64,000 bases of DNA, from positions 1,361,436-1,425,435 of the forward strand of contig NZ_LMHK01000002.1 of assembly GCF_001427875.1 (NCBI RefSeq), written 5' to 3'. Of the stretch, positions 26,172-35,942 are shown piece by piece. Source of the stretch: Devosia sp. Root685 (GTDB lineage: Bacteria > Pseudomonadota > Alphaproteobacteria > Rhizobiales > Devosiaceae). Made by a program: the position numbers and the translations under genes. The notes under the pieces were generated by a model that was not told where the DNA came from, made no database searches, and saw only the letters and a list, made by a program, of their open reading frames with translations. Positions within the stretch are counted from its first letter, which is position 1. The number at the start of each line of letters is the position of its first letter.

Positions 26172-27182
26172 ATGGCACTAGACGGCTTCACTCTCGACGG
26201 GCTCAGCATCACGCTGATCGGCCTCGGCATTCTGCTCATTCTGGTGCTGTTTGCCGGCGCCAAGACGATCCCGCAGGGTTATAATTATACCGTCGAGCGC
26301 TTCGGCAAATATACCCGCACGTTGAAGCCGGGCCTCAATCTGATCATTCCGTTCATCGACACGATCGGCAAAAAGATCAACGTCATGGAACAGGTGCTCG
26401 ACGTTCCCCACCAGGAAGTCATCACCCGCGATAACGCCTCCATCACCGCCAATGGCGTGACCTTCTATCAGATCCTCGATGCGGCAGCCGCCGCCTACGA
26501 AGTGTCCAATCTCGAAAACGCCATCCTCAACCTCACCATGACCAATATCCGCACGGTCATGGGCTCGATGGACCTCGACGAACTCCTCAGCCACCGCGAC
26601 GAGATCAACGAACGCCTGCTGCGCGTCGTCGATACCGCCGTCTCGCCCTGGGGCGTGAAAATTACCCGTATCGAAATCAAGGACATCGATCCGCCCAAGG
26701 ATCTCGTTGAATCCATGGGCCGGCAGATGAAGGCCGAGCGCGAAAAGCGCGCCACCATTCTCGAAGCCGAAGGCAGCCGCCAGTCCGCCATTCTCAAGGC
26801 CGAGGGCGAAAAGCAAGCCCAGGTCCTCGAAGCCGAGGGCCGCAAGGAAGCCGCCTTCCGCGACGCCGAAGCCCGCGAACGCTCCGCCGAGGCCGAAGCC
26901 AAGGCCACCCAGATGGTCTCCGACGCCATTGCCTCGGGCAATGTGCAAGCCATCAATTATTTCGTCGCCAATAACTATATCGAGGCCCTCGGCAAGATCG
27001 CCACCTCGCCCAACCAGAAGGTGCTGATGTTGCCGGTCGAGGCATCAAGCGTCATCGGCGCCATTGGCGGCATTAGCGAAATCGCCCGTGAAGCCTTTGG
27101 TGGCGGCGCGCCGACGGCAGCCCGCCCGACGTCGCGTCCGCCGGCCGCCGGCCAGCCGCCGCGCGAACCCGGTCAGTTCTAG
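26172..27182 (+). CDS. qmcA: SPFH/Band 7 (stomatin-like) membrane protein QmcA
   Basis: A 336-residue protein with one N-terminal membrane segment ([17 protein letters not shown]). An SPFH domain spans about 30-200 ([24 protein letters not shown], then [20 protein letters not shown]-type sequence). A charged Ala/Glu/Lys coiled coil follows ([19 protein letters not shown] and onward), then a Pro-rich tail. Such proteins form large cage-like oligomers on the inner membrane and are linked to membrane quality control. It is followed after 14 nt by its usual NfeD partner. AGGAG lies 9 nt before ATG 26172. Confidence 0.92.
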   Translation: MALDGFTLDGLSITLIGLGILLILVLFAGAKTIPQGYNYTVERFGKYTRTLKPGLNLIIPFIDTIGKKINVMEQVLDVPHQEVITRDNASITANGVTFYQILDAAAAAYEVSNLENAILNLTMTNIRTVMGSMDLDELLSHRDEINERLLRVVDTAVSPWGVKITRIEIKDIDPPKDLVESMGRQMKAEREKRATILEAEGSRQSAILKAEGEKQAQVLEAEGRKEAAFRDAEARERSAEAEAKATQMVSDAIASGNVQAINYFVANNYIEALGKIATSPNQKVLMLPVEASSVIGAIGGISEIAREAFGGGAPTAARPTSRPPAAGQPPREPGQF

Positions 27183-27196
27183 CCCGGGGGCAATCC

Positions 27197-27646
27197 ATGG
27201 CGCTCATCGAGTTCCTCGCCGCCAATGCCCCCTGGGCCTGGATCATAGCCGGGCTCGTTCTCCTCGCGCTCGAACTCGTCGTGCCGGGCGGCTATCTCCT
27301 CTGGCTCGGCATTGCCGGGCTGATCACCGGGCTGGTGGTGCTGTTCGAGCCCATCGCCTGGCCCTTCCAGTGGTTGATGTTCGGCGTCCTGGCCCTCGTC
27401 GCCATTACCCTCTGGACACGCTGGAGCCGCAACCGCCCCAGCCAGTCCGATCGCCCCTATCTCAATCGCCGCGCCGATAGTTTTATCGGCCACGAAGCCG
27501 TGCTCGAACAGCCCATTGCGGGCGGCTTCGGCCGTCTTGCCCTCGGCGACACCATCTGGCGCATTGCCGGCCCCGACTTGCCCGCAGGTCAACGCATCCG
27601 CATCGTCGGGAGCGAAGGCGCCGTGCTGCTGGTCGAGGCGGTTTGA
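27197..27646 (+). CDS. NfeD family membrane protein, partner of QmcA
   Basis: A 149-residue protein with three or four membrane segments in the first about 75 residues (WIIAGLVLLALELVVPGGY and others). A C-terminal OB-fold follows (FIGHEAVLEQPIAGGFGRLALGDTIWRI). This is the short NfeD form (like YbbK/YuaF), without the ClpP-like protease domain. These proteins accompany stomatin/flotillin homologues and bind them at the membrane. The 14-nt spacing to qmcA indicates one operon. Confidence 0.9.
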   Translation: MALIEFLAANAPWAWIIAGLVLLALELVVPGGYLLWLGIAGLITGLVVLFEPIAWPFQWLMFGVLALVAITLWTRWSRNRPSQSDRPYLNRRADSFIGHEAVLEQPIAGGFGRLALGDTIWRIAGPDLPAGQRIRIVGSEGAVLLVEAV

Positions 27647-27731
27647 GACAGAAAGCAAGCATTCGTTAACCATAAGCTGAAAGGATCGCGCGCGGGGCAT
27701 TCTGTCTGCCCCCAGTTTTTCGGAGCGCGGT

Positions 27732-29063
27732 TTGCCTTTCTCGCAGCACACCAGAAGCCTGGCCCTCAGCCTGGTTGCCGGCCTCATGGCCGGCACGGCT
27801 ATGGCTGCGCCTGCGCTGCTGCAAACCGAACCGCTCGATGAGACGGCGACCGCCAGCGTCACCGCCCCGGCCCGCCAGACCGTCTCCGACCCCGCCCTTT
27901 CCAATGCTCGCCTCCGACCGGGCGTCTACCCGGCCCAGCCGGTTCCGCCCGAATTTGCAATTGGTCCCGAAACCAGTCAAAGCGCCCCGCTCGATTGGTC
28001 CGTCGGCCTGCGCGGTACCTATCTCAGTTCCAACGGCGAAGGCAGCTTCGTCGCGCACCTCTTGCCGCGCTTCACCTATACCCACGCTGGCGGGATCGCG
28101 ACTATCGTGGTCGATGGCAGCGCCGATATCGCCAAGACCGGCGGCCAAAACCTGCCGACCCTCACCTCGGGCGGGCTCTCGATTTCAGGTTCCGCGCCGA
28201 TCGATTCGGTTACCACCGCGTCAGCCTCCGCAAATATCGGCCTCACCCAGGACCTGCCGGGCACAGCCGGCCTTTCGCCCTCGATTCTAACCCCGCCGCA
28301 GGTTTTCACCGGCGGTGGTGAAGTCGGCGTCACCCGTCAGTTTGGCCGCTTCAATCTCGGGCTCGGCGCCGGCGTAAACCGCACCGTCTATGGCCCGACC
28401 GAGCGCAGCGATACCGGCCTCACCGACAATTCCGAGCAAAATTATTGGGCCGCCAGCGCCAATCTCCGGCTCGGCTATCAGGTCACGCCAATCCTTGAGG
28501 TTTTTGGACAAGGCGAACTGCAGCGGGACATTTTCGACACGCCGACGGCCAGCTTGGGCGTCTATCCCAATGCCACCAACCGCTCGCTGCGCGCCGGCAT
28601 TGCCGGCAAATGGAACGACATCTGGTCGGCCAGCGCCTCGGTGGGCATTGGCGAACGCGTCTTCGACGAAGCAACGCTCGGCGCCATCCGCGCCCAGCTT
28701 TATGGCGCCGAAATCAGTTACACCCCTGATTCGACAGTGAAGCTAACGGCCGGTCTAGAGACCGCGCTCGCCCCCGCTGGTGCCGATAACCCGGGCAATG
28801 CCCGCATCCAGTACACCGCCTTCACCAATGCCCAATATACGGTCAATACCTGGCTGCGCCTGCGCGCCTCGGCCAATTGGAGCAATTCCGAACTCGTCGG
28901 CACCGGCACCACCGAACGCCGCCTCGGCCTCGGCGCTGGCGCCGACTATGTTTTCAACACCCATACGAGCCTGAACGCCGATTACGGCTACGGCAATACC
29001 GACAAAGCCAACGGCAACACCCAGACCCATCAGGTGAGCCTGGGCGTCACGATCGCGCGTTGA
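27732..29063 (+). CDS. Outer-membrane beta-barrel protein (BBP2-like)
   Basis: A 443-residue exported protein: signal peptide (LALSLVAGLMAGTAMAAPALL), a disordered segment to about residue 90, then alternating beta strands (DWSVGLRGTYLSSN, RFNLGLGAGVNRTVY, NYWAASANLRLGYQVTPILEVFGQGEL). It ends in QVSLGVTIAR, not in a terminal Phe. The pattern fits the outer-membrane beta-barrel group (BBP2_2) common in alphaproteobacteria; the function is unknown. The start is TTG 27732 with GGAG 6 nt upstream. The 3' end faces galU with only 6 nt between. Confidence 0.8.
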   Translation: MPFSQHTRSLALSLVAGLMAGTAMAAPALLQTEPLDETATASVTAPARQTVSDPALSNARLRPGVYPAQPVPPEFAIGPETSQSAPLDWSVGLRGTYLSSNGEGSFVAHLLPRFTYTHAGGIATIVVDGSADIAKTGGQNLPTLTSGGLSISGSAPIDSVTTASASANIGLTQDLPGTAGLSPSILTPPQVFTGGGEVGVTRQFGRFNLGLGAGVNRTVYGPTERSDTGLTDNSEQNYWAASANLRLGYQVTPILEVFGQGELQRDIFDTPTASLGVYPNATNRSLRAGIAGKWNDIWSASASVGIGERVFDEATLGAIRAQLYGAEISYTPDSTVKLTAGLETALAPAGADNPGNARIQYTAFTNAQYTVNTWLRLRASANWSNSELVGTGTTERRLGLGAGADYVFNTHTSLNADYGYGNTDKANGNTQTHQVSLGVTIAR

Positions 29064-29069
29064 TCGCGC

Positions 29070-29954
29070 TTAGAGCTGCTCTTCGAGATCGAGCTTGCGC
29101 AGTTCCCGAATGAAGCCGGGGCGAATGTCGTCGCGCTCGAGCGCATAGACGACATTGGCCGTGAGAAACCCGATCTTGGAACCACAGTCAAAGCTCTTGC
29201 CGGCATATTTGACGCCGGTAAAGCTCTGCTGGTGCATCAGGTTCTGCATGGCGTCAGTCAGCTGGATTTCTCCGCCCGCACCCTTGGTCTGCTCGGCGAG
29301 CAATGAGAAAATCTCCGGCTGCAGGATATAGCGGCCCGAAATGATGAGATTGGACGGCGCGTCTTCCTTTTTGGGCTTTTCAACCATCTCGGTGAGCTTG
29401 AAGCCCGTATCCGGCCCCTCGCCCCGCCCGATAACGCCATAGGAACTGACCTCGTCATGCGGCACTTCCTCGACCGCAATGACATTGCCGCCGGTTTCCT
29501 CATAGGCATCCATCATCTGCTTGAGCACACCCGGCTCGCCCTTGAACAGCATATCGGGCAGCAGTAGTGCAAAGGGATTGTCCCCCACGATATCCCTGGC
29601 GCACCAGACGGCATGACCAAGCCCCAGCGGTTCCTGCTGACGGGTAAAGCTCGTGCGCCCGGCCGAAGGCAGGTCCTTCTGCAACTCACGCAATGCCTGG
29701 CTCTTGCCGCGCACTTCGAGGGTGGTTTCAAGCTCGAACTGGCGGTCGAAATGATCCTCGATGACACCCTTATTGCGGCCGGTGACGAAGACGAAATGTT
29801 CGATCCCCGCCTCGCGCGCCTCGTCCACCGCATATTGGATCAGTGGCCGGTCTACGACGGTCAGCATCTCCTTCGGCATTGCCTTGGTGGCGGGCAGGAA
29901 ACGGGTTCCGAGGCCAGCGACGGGAAAAACGGCAGTGCGGACGCGTTTGGACAC
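29070..29954 (-). CDS. galU: UTP-glucose-1-phosphate uridylyltransferase
   Basis: The enzyme makes UDP-glucose from UTP and glucose-1-phosphate for polysaccharide and envelope synthesis. The 294 residues start with the nucleotidyltransferase signature [47 protein letters not shown], the conserved [13 protein letters not shown] and an ISGRYIL segment follow. The length is typical. It is divergent from galE, the next enzyme on UDP-glucose, with a shared 105-nt promoter region. Confidence 0.97.
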   Translation of the reverse strand: MSKRVRTAVFPVAGLGTRFLPATKAMPKEMLTVVDRPLIQYAVDEAREAGIEHFVFVTGRNKGVIEDHFDRQFELETTLEVRGKSQALRELQKDLPSAGRTSFTRQQEPLGLGHAVWCARDIVGDNPFALLLPDMLFKGEPGVLKQMMDAYEETGGNVIAVEEVPHDEVSSYGVIGRGEGPDTGFKLTEMVEKPKKEDAPSNLIISGRYILQPEIFSLLAEQTKGAGGEIQLTDAMQNLMHQQSFTGVKYAGKSFDCGSKIGFLTANVVYALERDDIRPGFIRELRKLDLEEQL

Positions 29955-30059
29955 GGATTATTCCTTGCTTGGTTATGCGCAACTTAGGCGTAGACCTAAA
30001 TCGACATGTGTTACATATCGTTTCACAACAAAAGGGCTTTTACGGCGGGAGTACGGCCA

Positions 30060-31046
30060 ATGACGGTTTTGGTCACAGGTGGTGCAGGCTATATCGGCAG
30101 TCACATGGTTCTCAATCTGGCCGATGCCGGACAGGACGTGGTTGTCCTCGACAATCTCGTCACCGGCTTCGATTGGGCGATAGATGGCCGGGCCCGGTTC
30201 GTCGAGGGCAATGCGGGCGATATCGACTTCGTCGTCAGCCTGATCGAGAAATACGGCATCACCGAAATCATCCATTTCGCCGGTTCGATCGTCGTTCCGG
30301 AATCGGTAACCAATCCGCTCAAATACTACGCCAACAATACCGCCACCTCGCGCAACCTCATCGAGGCAGCCGTCAGGGGCGGGGTAAAGCACTTCATCTT
30401 CTCCTCGACCGCCGCCGTCTATGGCATGACCGGCCTTGCCCCTGTCGTCGAAGATACCCCGCTCAACCCGATGTCGCCCTATGGCCGCTCAAAACTCATG
30501 ACCGAGTGGATGCTGGCCGATGTCGCGGCCGCCCATCCCATCACCTTCGGCGTCTTGCGCTATTTCAACGTCGCCGGCGCCGATCCGCAGAAGCGTTCGG
30601 GCCAGTCCACCCCGCTTGCCACCCATCTCATCAAGGTCGCCTGCCAGACAGCCCTTGGACAGCGCGAAAAGATGGACATCTTTGGCACCGACTATGAAAC
30701 GCCCGACGGCACCTGCGTGCGCGACTATATCCACGTCACCGACCTGATCGCTGCCCACGCGCTCCTCCTCAACCATCTGCGCAAGGGCGGAGAAAGCACT
30801 ACCCTCAATTGCGCCTATGGCCAGGGCTATTCGGTGCGCCAGGTCGTCGAAACGGTCCGCAAAATCTCCGGCGTCAATTTCCGCGCCGATGAAGGCCCCC
30901 GCCGCGCCGGCGATCCAGCCTCCATCACGGCCACTGGCCAAAAGGTGCGCGCACTCCTCGGCTGGCAGCCCAAGCATGACGATCTCAACGAAATCGTCGA
31001 AACCGCCTATTCCTGGGAACGCCACCTGATGACCCGCAACCGCTGA
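30060..31046 (+). CDS. galE: UDP-glucose 4-epimerase
   Basis: The enzyme interconverts UDP-glucose and UDP-galactose with bound NAD. It is an extended SDR: the Rossmann motif VTGGAGYIGSHMVLNLADAG, the dinucleotide Asp in VLDNLVTG, the catalytic Ser/Tyr region SSTAAVYGMTG with YGRSKLMTE, and RYFNVAGADP. The 328 residues from ATG 30060 match the family; GGGAG 8 nt upstream supports this start over an upstream in-frame GTG at 30006. Divergent from galU. Confidence 0.96.
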   Translation: MTVLVTGGAGYIGSHMVLNLADAGQDVVVLDNLVTGFDWAIDGRARFVEGNAGDIDFVVSLIEKYGITEIIHFAGSIVVPESVTNPLKYYANNTATSRNLIEAAVRGGVKHFIFSSTAAVYGMTGLAPVVEDTPLNPMSPYGRSKLMTEWMLADVAAAHPITFGVLRYFNVAGADPQKRSGQSTPLATHLIKVACQTALGQREKMDIFGTDYETPDGTCVRDYIHVTDLIAAHALLLNHLRKGGESTTLNCAYGQGYSVRQVVETVRKISGVNFRADEGPRRAGDPASITATGQKVRALLGWQPKHDDLNEIVETAYSWERHLMTRNR

Positions 31047-31057
31047 GGTTTTTTCCC

Positions 31058-32251
31058 ATGCGCCATCTCGTCGTCCTGCTCGTCTTGCTGATGACCGGTC
31101 CGGCACTGGCGCAGTCGGATTTTTCCGCGTTTCTCGCGAGCCTCAAAAACGAAGCCGTGGCCTCGGGCGTCAGCGCCTCCTCCTACGACGCGCTGACATC
31201 AGGCCTCACGCCCGATCCGCGCGTCCCAAAACTGGTCGAAACCCAGCCCGAATTCACCACTCCGGTCTGGGATTATATCGAAACCCGCGTCAATGCCGGC
31301 CGCATCTCCCGTGGCCAGACAGCCCTTGAGCGCAACGCCCCGCTCTTTTCAACCACCGGCCAGCACTTTGGCGTCGATCCCTATCTGCTCGGCGCCATCT
31401 GGGGCATCGAAACCGACTATGGCGCCGTCCTCGGCAATGCCGACCTGATCCGTCCCATCGTCCGCTCCCTTGCCACCGTCACCTTCCAGCACCGCACCCG
31501 CTATGCCGAGGACAAGGCCGATTTCTTCGCCGCCCTGCGCCTTGCCGAACTCAACGGCGGCACTTCCCCGATTGGCTCATGGGCCGGCGCCATTGGCCAC
31601 CTGCAGGTCAATCCCACCAATGTCATCGCCCATGGCGCCGACGGCGATGGCGACGGCCGTATCGACCTTCACAATTCCCTCGCCGACGCCCTCGCCACCT
31701 CGGCCAAATTCCTGCTCGACCTCGGCTATCAGCCCGGCATGGACTGGGGTTTCGAAGTCGATGTCCCCCAAAACTTCGACTATCTCCTCGCCAGCCGCGA
31801 CCAACTCCGCCCCCTCAACTTTTTCGCCGAACGCGGCATCACCCGCGTCTCCGGCCGCCCCTTCACCAATCCGAATACGCCGGTCTTCCTCTACGTCCCA
31901 ACCGGCCATACCGGTCCCAAATTCCTGATGACCGGCAATTATCTGGTCCTGAAAGGCTATAATTTCTCCGATAGCTACGCCATGGCCGTCGCCCACCTGA
32001 CCGACCGCCTCAAGGGCGGTGGCAGCTATGTCACGCCCTGGCCGCGCAACACTGCCTTCCCCGACCTCGCCCAGCGCCAGTCGATCCAGCAATCCCTCAA
32101 AACCCTCGGGCTCTATGACGGCGCCGTCGATGGCCGCCTCGGCCCCATCACCCAGGCGGCCTATGCCCGCTTCCAGGCCGCCCATGGCGAGATCGCCGAC
32201 GGCTTTATCACCCGCGCCGCGGCAGAGGCATTGTCCAGCGCCACGCGGTAA
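31058..32251 (+). CDS. Lytic murein transglycosylase, MltB-like (SLT_2), with C-terminal peptidoglycan-binding domain
   Basis: A 397-residue exported enzyme (signal peptide to ALAQ19) that cleaves glycan strands with 1,6-anhydro products. The SLT_2 catalytic domain covers about 22-315, with the catalytic Glu118 in GAIWGIETDYG and the family string DGDGDGRIDL. The loop normally read as GAMGxTQFMPT is GAIGHLQVNPT here, a divergent form. A PG_binding_1 domain ends the protein (IQQSLKTLGLYDG to TQAAYARFQAAHG). It lies 11 nt after galE and may be co-transcribed. Confidence 0.9.
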   Translation: MRHLVVLLVLLMTGPALAQSDFSAFLASLKNEAVASGVSASSYDALTSGLTPDPRVPKLVETQPEFTTPVWDYIETRVNAGRISRGQTALERNAPLFSTTGQHFGVDPYLLGAIWGIETDYGAVLGNADLIRPIVRSLATVTFQHRTRYAEDKADFFAALRLAELNGGTSPIGSWAGAIGHLQVNPTNVIAHGADGDGDGRIDLHNSLADALATSAKFLLDLGYQPGMDWGFEVDVPQNFDYLLASRDQLRPLNFFAERGITRVSGRPFTNPNTPVFLYVPTGHTGPKFLMTGNYLVLKGYNFSDSYAMAVAHLTDRLKGGGSYVTPWPRNTAFPDLAQRQSIQQSLKTLGLYDGAVDGRLGPITQAAYARFQAAHGEIADGFITRAAAEALSSATR

Positions 32252-32319
32252 CGCCACGGCGAGCGCATGGTTTTGTTGACCTCTGTCTGCTAGACCGAAA
32301 GAACATTTCGGACCGAGCC

Positions 32320-33471
32320 ATGAAGCGTGTTTTTGTTTTCCTGCTGATCGCCCTCTTCGCCACTATCGATGTGGCGCCGGCTTTCGCGCAGGCAGAAACC
32401 CGCGTGGAAGTCGCCCAGCAGCAAAAGCGCCGCACCCTGTTCGACGTCCTGTTTGGCGCCGAGCCCCAGCAGGCCCCGCCGCCGGTGCAGCAAACTCAGC
32501 CGCGCAAGGCCACCCCCGCCGCCCTGCCGCCACCAAAGCCGCAGGTGGAAAAAGCCGCAGACGCCACGCGCCTCGCCGTTTTCGGCGATTCCCTCGCCGT
32601 CGATCTCGCCAAGGCGCTCGAGCGCTTCTACGCCGAAGACCCCAATCTGGTGGTCATCAATCAGGGCGTCGGCTCCTCCGGCTTCGTGCGCGATGATTAT
32701 TTCGATTGGAACAAGACCATTGGCGAGCAGATCGCCGCCGACAGCTTTGACCTCGCCATTGTTATCATCGGCGTCAACGACCGGCAGGAAATCCGGGTCA
32801 ATGGCCAGTCCTACAATTCCCTGACCCCACAATGGACGGCCGCTTATCAAGCCCGCCTCAACGACTTCCTCGGCCAACTCCGCGCCGCCCGCAAACCGGT
32901 GATCTGGGTCGGCCTGCCGCCTATGTCGAAGACCGAATATTCCGCCGCCATGAGCCAGATCAGCGCCCTCTACAAACTGGCGGCTTTCTCCGGCGGAGCC
33001 GAATATCTCGATATCTACGAGCGCTTTCTCGGCGAAGATGGCAAATATTCGTCCCAGGGCCCCGACGTAAACGGCCAGAACGCCCGCATGCGCAAGGATG
33101 ACGGCATTCACTTCTCAACCGCCGGCGCTGACAAACTGGCTTTCTACATCAGCCAGTCGATCCGCACCTTCTATCGCGGTGGCGGCATCACCGTTGCTGT
33201 AGCGGATCCGCTCCTCGGCACCGACGCCGCCGCCATGCTGCGCCCGCCCTATCAGGGCCAGGGCCAGACCCGGCTCCTCGAAGTCGCCGGCGCCGTCGTT
33301 CCGATCAGCCGCGCCCCCCAGCGCGCCGCCGATCTGCTCATTGCCGCTCCGCAACCGGCTGCGGACATGGGCTTTTCACTCGAACAGTTGATGGCCGCCC
33401 CCATCGGCCGCGCCGACGCGTTTGGCGTGGGCATCAACCCCAGCGAAACCGAGAACGAAGGCCAGGAGTAA
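32320..33471 (+). CDS. DUF459 SGNH-hydrolase-like exported protein
   Basis: A 383-residue protein with a signal peptide (cut near AFAQ24), a Pro/Gln-rich linker to about residue 80, and an SGNH fold. Block I is AVFGDSLAVD (nucleophile Ser91), block III IGVNDRQE (Asn153) and block V DDGIHFS (catalytic Asp/His). These residues support an esterase or deacetylase acting on an envelope polymer. DUF459 proteins are common in Hyphomicrobiales and their substrate is unknown. The C-terminal about 90 residues look unstructured. Confidence 0.88.
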   Translation: MKRVFVFLLIALFATIDVAPAFAQAETRVEVAQQQKRRTLFDVLFGAEPQQAPPPVQQTQPRKATPAALPPPKPQVEKAADATRLAVFGDSLAVDLAKALERFYAEDPNLVVINQGVGSSGFVRDDYFDWNKTIGEQIAADSFDLAIVIIGVNDRQEIRVNGQSYNSLTPQWTAAYQARLNDFLGQLRAARKPVIWVGLPPMSKTEYSAAMSQISALYKLAAFSGGAEYLDIYERFLGEDGKYSSQGPDVNGQNARMRKDDGIHFSTAGADKLAFYISQSIRTFYRGGGITVAVADPLLGTDAAAMLRPPYQGQGQTRLLEVAGAVVPISRAPQRAADLLIAAPQPAADMGFSLEQLMAAPIGRADAFGVGINPSETENEGQE

Positions 33472-33500
33472 GACGTCGTGGTGGATTGCCCGTTCGGTGA

Positions 33501-35051
33501 TTACATCACCGCCCCGACCTGCCACGGCACAAACTCATTATCCCCATAGCCGAGCTTTTCCGACTTGGTCTCTTCGCCCGAAGCAACGCGCAGCATGAGA
33601 TCGAAAATCTCCTGCCCCTTGGCCTCGATGGAAACGCCTTCGACGATATCGCCGCAATTGATATCCATGTCGTCGGTCATGCGCCCATAAAGCTCGGAAT
33701 TGGTCGCGAGCTTTATGGAAGGCACCGGCTTGCAGCCATAGGCCGAGCCACGACCTGTGGTGAAGGCCAGGATATTGGCGCCACCAGCCACCTGCCCCGT
33801 CGCCGAAACCGGATCAAAGCCGGGCGTATCCATGAACACAAAGCCCTTTTCGGTCACTGGCTCGGCATATTCATAAACCGCCGTCAGCGGCGAGGTGCCG
33901 CCCTTGGCCGCCGCCCCCAGTGATTTTTCAAGAATCGTCGTCAGCCCGCCCGCCTTGTTGCCCGGCGAGGGATTGTTGTTCATCTCGCCGCCATTGCGCT
34001 GGGTATAATCCTCCCACCACTTGATGCGCTCGATCAACTTTTCGCCCACTTCGCGGTTGACCGCGCGGCGGGTCAGCAGGTGCTCGGCCCCATAAATCTC
34101 CGGCGTTTCCGAGAGGATCGCCGTACCGCCATTGCGCACCAGAATGTCGGCGGCAACGCCGAGCGCGGGATTGGCCGTGATGCCCGAATAGCCATCGGAC
34201 CCACCGCATTGCAGCGCCAGCGTCAATTCCGAAGCCGCAATCGTTTCGCGCCGCGCCCGCGCCGCGATGGGCAGCATTTCCTTGATCTTCTCGACACCCC
34301 ATTCGATCATCTTGGCGGTGCCGCCGATCTCCTGAATGGTCATGGTGCGGAACGTATCCGTCTCGGTCATGCCATAGGACTGCTTCATCCGCTCGATCTG
34401 GAACACTTCGCAGCCGAGGCCCACCAGCAGCGCCGCGCCAAGATTGGGATTGGCTGTATAACCCCACTGCGTACGCCGCAGAATCTGATAGCCCTCGCCC
34501 TGGTTGTCCATGGCGCAACCCGTGCCATGAACGAACGGGATAATCCCGTCGATCTCGGGATAATCGTCGAGCACGCCCGAATTATTGATCGCCTGCGCCA
34601 TGAATTTCGCGACAGTCGCCGAGCAATTCACCGAGGTGAGAATGCCGATATAATTGCGCGTGCCCACCTTGCCGTTCGAACGGCGATAGCCCTGGAACGT
34701 CGCCTGGTTTGCACCAGTCAAAAACTCGACCGGAATCGCGCCTTGGGCAAAAGCATAGTCGTGGCTTAGCGTACCGTCTGGCCCACCCATGCCGCAATTG
34801 TGCTCATGCACCCAATCGCCAGCCGGAATACCGTCCTTGGCAAAGCCGATGATTTGCCCGAATTTAACGATCGCCTCGCCCGCCGCGATCGGCCGTACCG
34901 AAAACTTGTGCCCGCGCGGCACCCGCCGGACGATGGAAACGCCCTGCGCCGTTTCCGTGCCGACATCGAGATTGGCCAGCGCCACTGCGATATTGTCGGC
35001 GCTATTGAGCGTCAGGGTCTTGCCTTGCGGGCGGGTCATGGTCTCGGACAT
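33501..35051 (-). CDS. UxaA/GarD-family sugar-acid dehydratase (possible L-fuconate dehydratase)
   Basis: A 516-residue protein with the SAF-like N-terminal domain (RVPRGHKFSVRPIAAGEAIVKFGQIIGFA, about 40-85) and the large GarD-type catalytic domain: GYRRSNGKVGTRNYIGILTSVNCSA, LALQCGGSDGYSGITANPALG, NNNPSPGNKAGG and FTTGRGSAYG. The family uses Fe(II) or similar metals to dehydrate altronate or galactarate. Here FucU and FAA-hydrolase genes follow, and a UxaA homologue also occurs in the Campylobacter jejuni fuc cluster, so L-fuconate or a related acid is the inferred substrate. ATG 35051 is used; ATG 35039 is also in frame. It is divergent from the GntR gene across a shared operator. Confidence 0.88.
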   Translation of the reverse strand: MSETMTRPQGKTLTLNSADNIAVALANLDVGTETAQGVSIVRRVPRGHKFSVRPIAAGEAIVKFGQIIGFAKDGIPAGDWVHEHNCGMGGPDGTLSHDYAFAQGAIPVEFLTGANQATFQGYRRSNGKVGTRNYIGILTSVNCSATVAKFMAQAINNSGVLDDYPEIDGIIPFVHGTGCAMDNQGEGYQILRRTQWGYTANPNLGAALLVGLGCEVFQIERMKQSYGMTETDTFRTMTIQEIGGTAKMIEWGVEKIKEMLPIAARARRETIAASELTLALQCGGSDGYSGITANPALGVAADILVRNGGTAILSETPEIYGAEHLLTRRAVNREVGEKLIERIKWWEDYTQRNGGEMNNNPSPGNKAGGLTTILEKSLGAAAKGGTSPLTAVYEYAEPVTEKGFVFMDTPGFDPVSATGQVAGGANILAFTTGRGSAYGCKPVPSIKLATNSELYGRMTDDMDINCGDIVEGVSIEAKGQEIFDLMLRVASGEETKSEKLGYGDNEFVPWQVGAVM

Positions 35052-35148
35052 CGGCGAATTCCGCGGGGTATGAAGGTCTCAACTCGTGGCTTGTCGCCGT
35101 CCCGCATCGCAGTCAGATTGGGGCCATTGCGGTACGGCTGCACACTAA

Positions 35149-35160
35149 CTAACATGTTAG
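35149..35160. promoter_or_regulatory. Palindromic operator CTAACATGTTAG between the dehydratase gene and the GntR gene
   Basis: The perfect palindrome ends 1 nt before the ATG of the GntR gene and lies about 100 nt from the dehydratase start. A bound regulator would repress its own translation start region and the divergent gene. Identical sites lie at 23466 and 36415. Confidence 0.82.
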
Positions 35161-35161
35161 C

Positions 35162-35911
35162 ATGAACAACCATACAAGTTCCTATTCTTTTTTGACACGG
35201 CCTGCGACGCTCACGCGCGGCAATGTGACCGCGGAGGTCACCCAGGCCCTGCGTCAGGCCATCGTCACACTGGCCTTGCCGCCCGGCGCAGTGCTCGACA
35301 AGACAGCCATCTGCGCCCAGTTCGAAGTGTCGCGCTTCCCGGTCAGCGAAGCCTTTGCCCGGCTTGCCGAAGAAGGCCTCGTCGACATCGCCCCCCAGCG
35401 CGGCTCCACCGTATCGCTGGTCAAAATCGCCGATGTCCGCGAATATATGCTGATCCGCAAAGGCCTCGAAAGTGAAGCCCTGCGCGTCCTCATCGGCAAG
35501 CACGATGCCGAAGTCATTGAAGCGCTCCACGCCAATATGGCCGACCAGCGCGACGCCGCCGCCCGCGACGATGCCGAAACCTTCCACCAGATCGACGTCG
35601 CCTTCCACGACATCATCTTCCGCACCATGCGCATGACCAAGGTCAAGGCGATCATCGACAAGGCCCGCGCCAATCTCGATCGCGCCCGCCGCATGATCAT
35701 CACCCCGCGCCGCCTTGCCCTCACTATCGCCGAGCACCAGGCCATTCTCGATGGCATTGTCGCCGGTGACACGCCCCAGGCCATCGCCGCCATCCGCGCC
35801 CATATCGACGCCGTCATGGTCGAACTCTTCGCCTTCGCCCAAGACAATCCCGGCATCTTTGCCGACGGCGCCGAAACCGTCCTCGACGCCGATTATTTCC
35901 CATTCGGCTGA
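35162..35911 (+). CDS. GntR-family transcriptional regulator, FadR subfamily (FCD ligand domain)
   Basis: A 249-residue regulator. The winged helix is at about 18-85 (LRQAIVTLALPPGAVLDK, then FEVSRFPVSEAFARLAEEGLVDI). An all-helical FCD domain lies at about 95-225 with the metal-binding pattern of the family (FHQIDVAFHDIIF, then EHQAILDGIVAGD and AIRAHIDAV). FCD sensors usually bind sugar acids or carboxylates. Its start touches a perfect palindrome also found before the FAA-hydrolase gene and lldD, so I infer that it controls all three. No strong ribosome-binding site is seen; the operator occupies its place. Confidence 0.92.
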   Translation: MNNHTSSYSFLTRPATLTRGNVTAEVTQALRQAIVTLALPPGAVLDKTAICAQFEVSRFPVSEAFARLAEEGLVDIAPQRGSTVSLVKIADVREYMLIRKGLESEALRVLIGKHDAEVIEALHANMADQRDAAARDDAETFHQIDVAFHDIIFRTMRMTKVKAIIDKARANLDRARRMIITPRRLALTIAEHQAILDGIVAGDTPQAIAAIRAHIDAVMVELFAFAQDNPGIFADGAETVLDADYFPFG

Positions 35912-35942
35912 GACGAACAGAACATCTCCGGAGACCAAAAAA

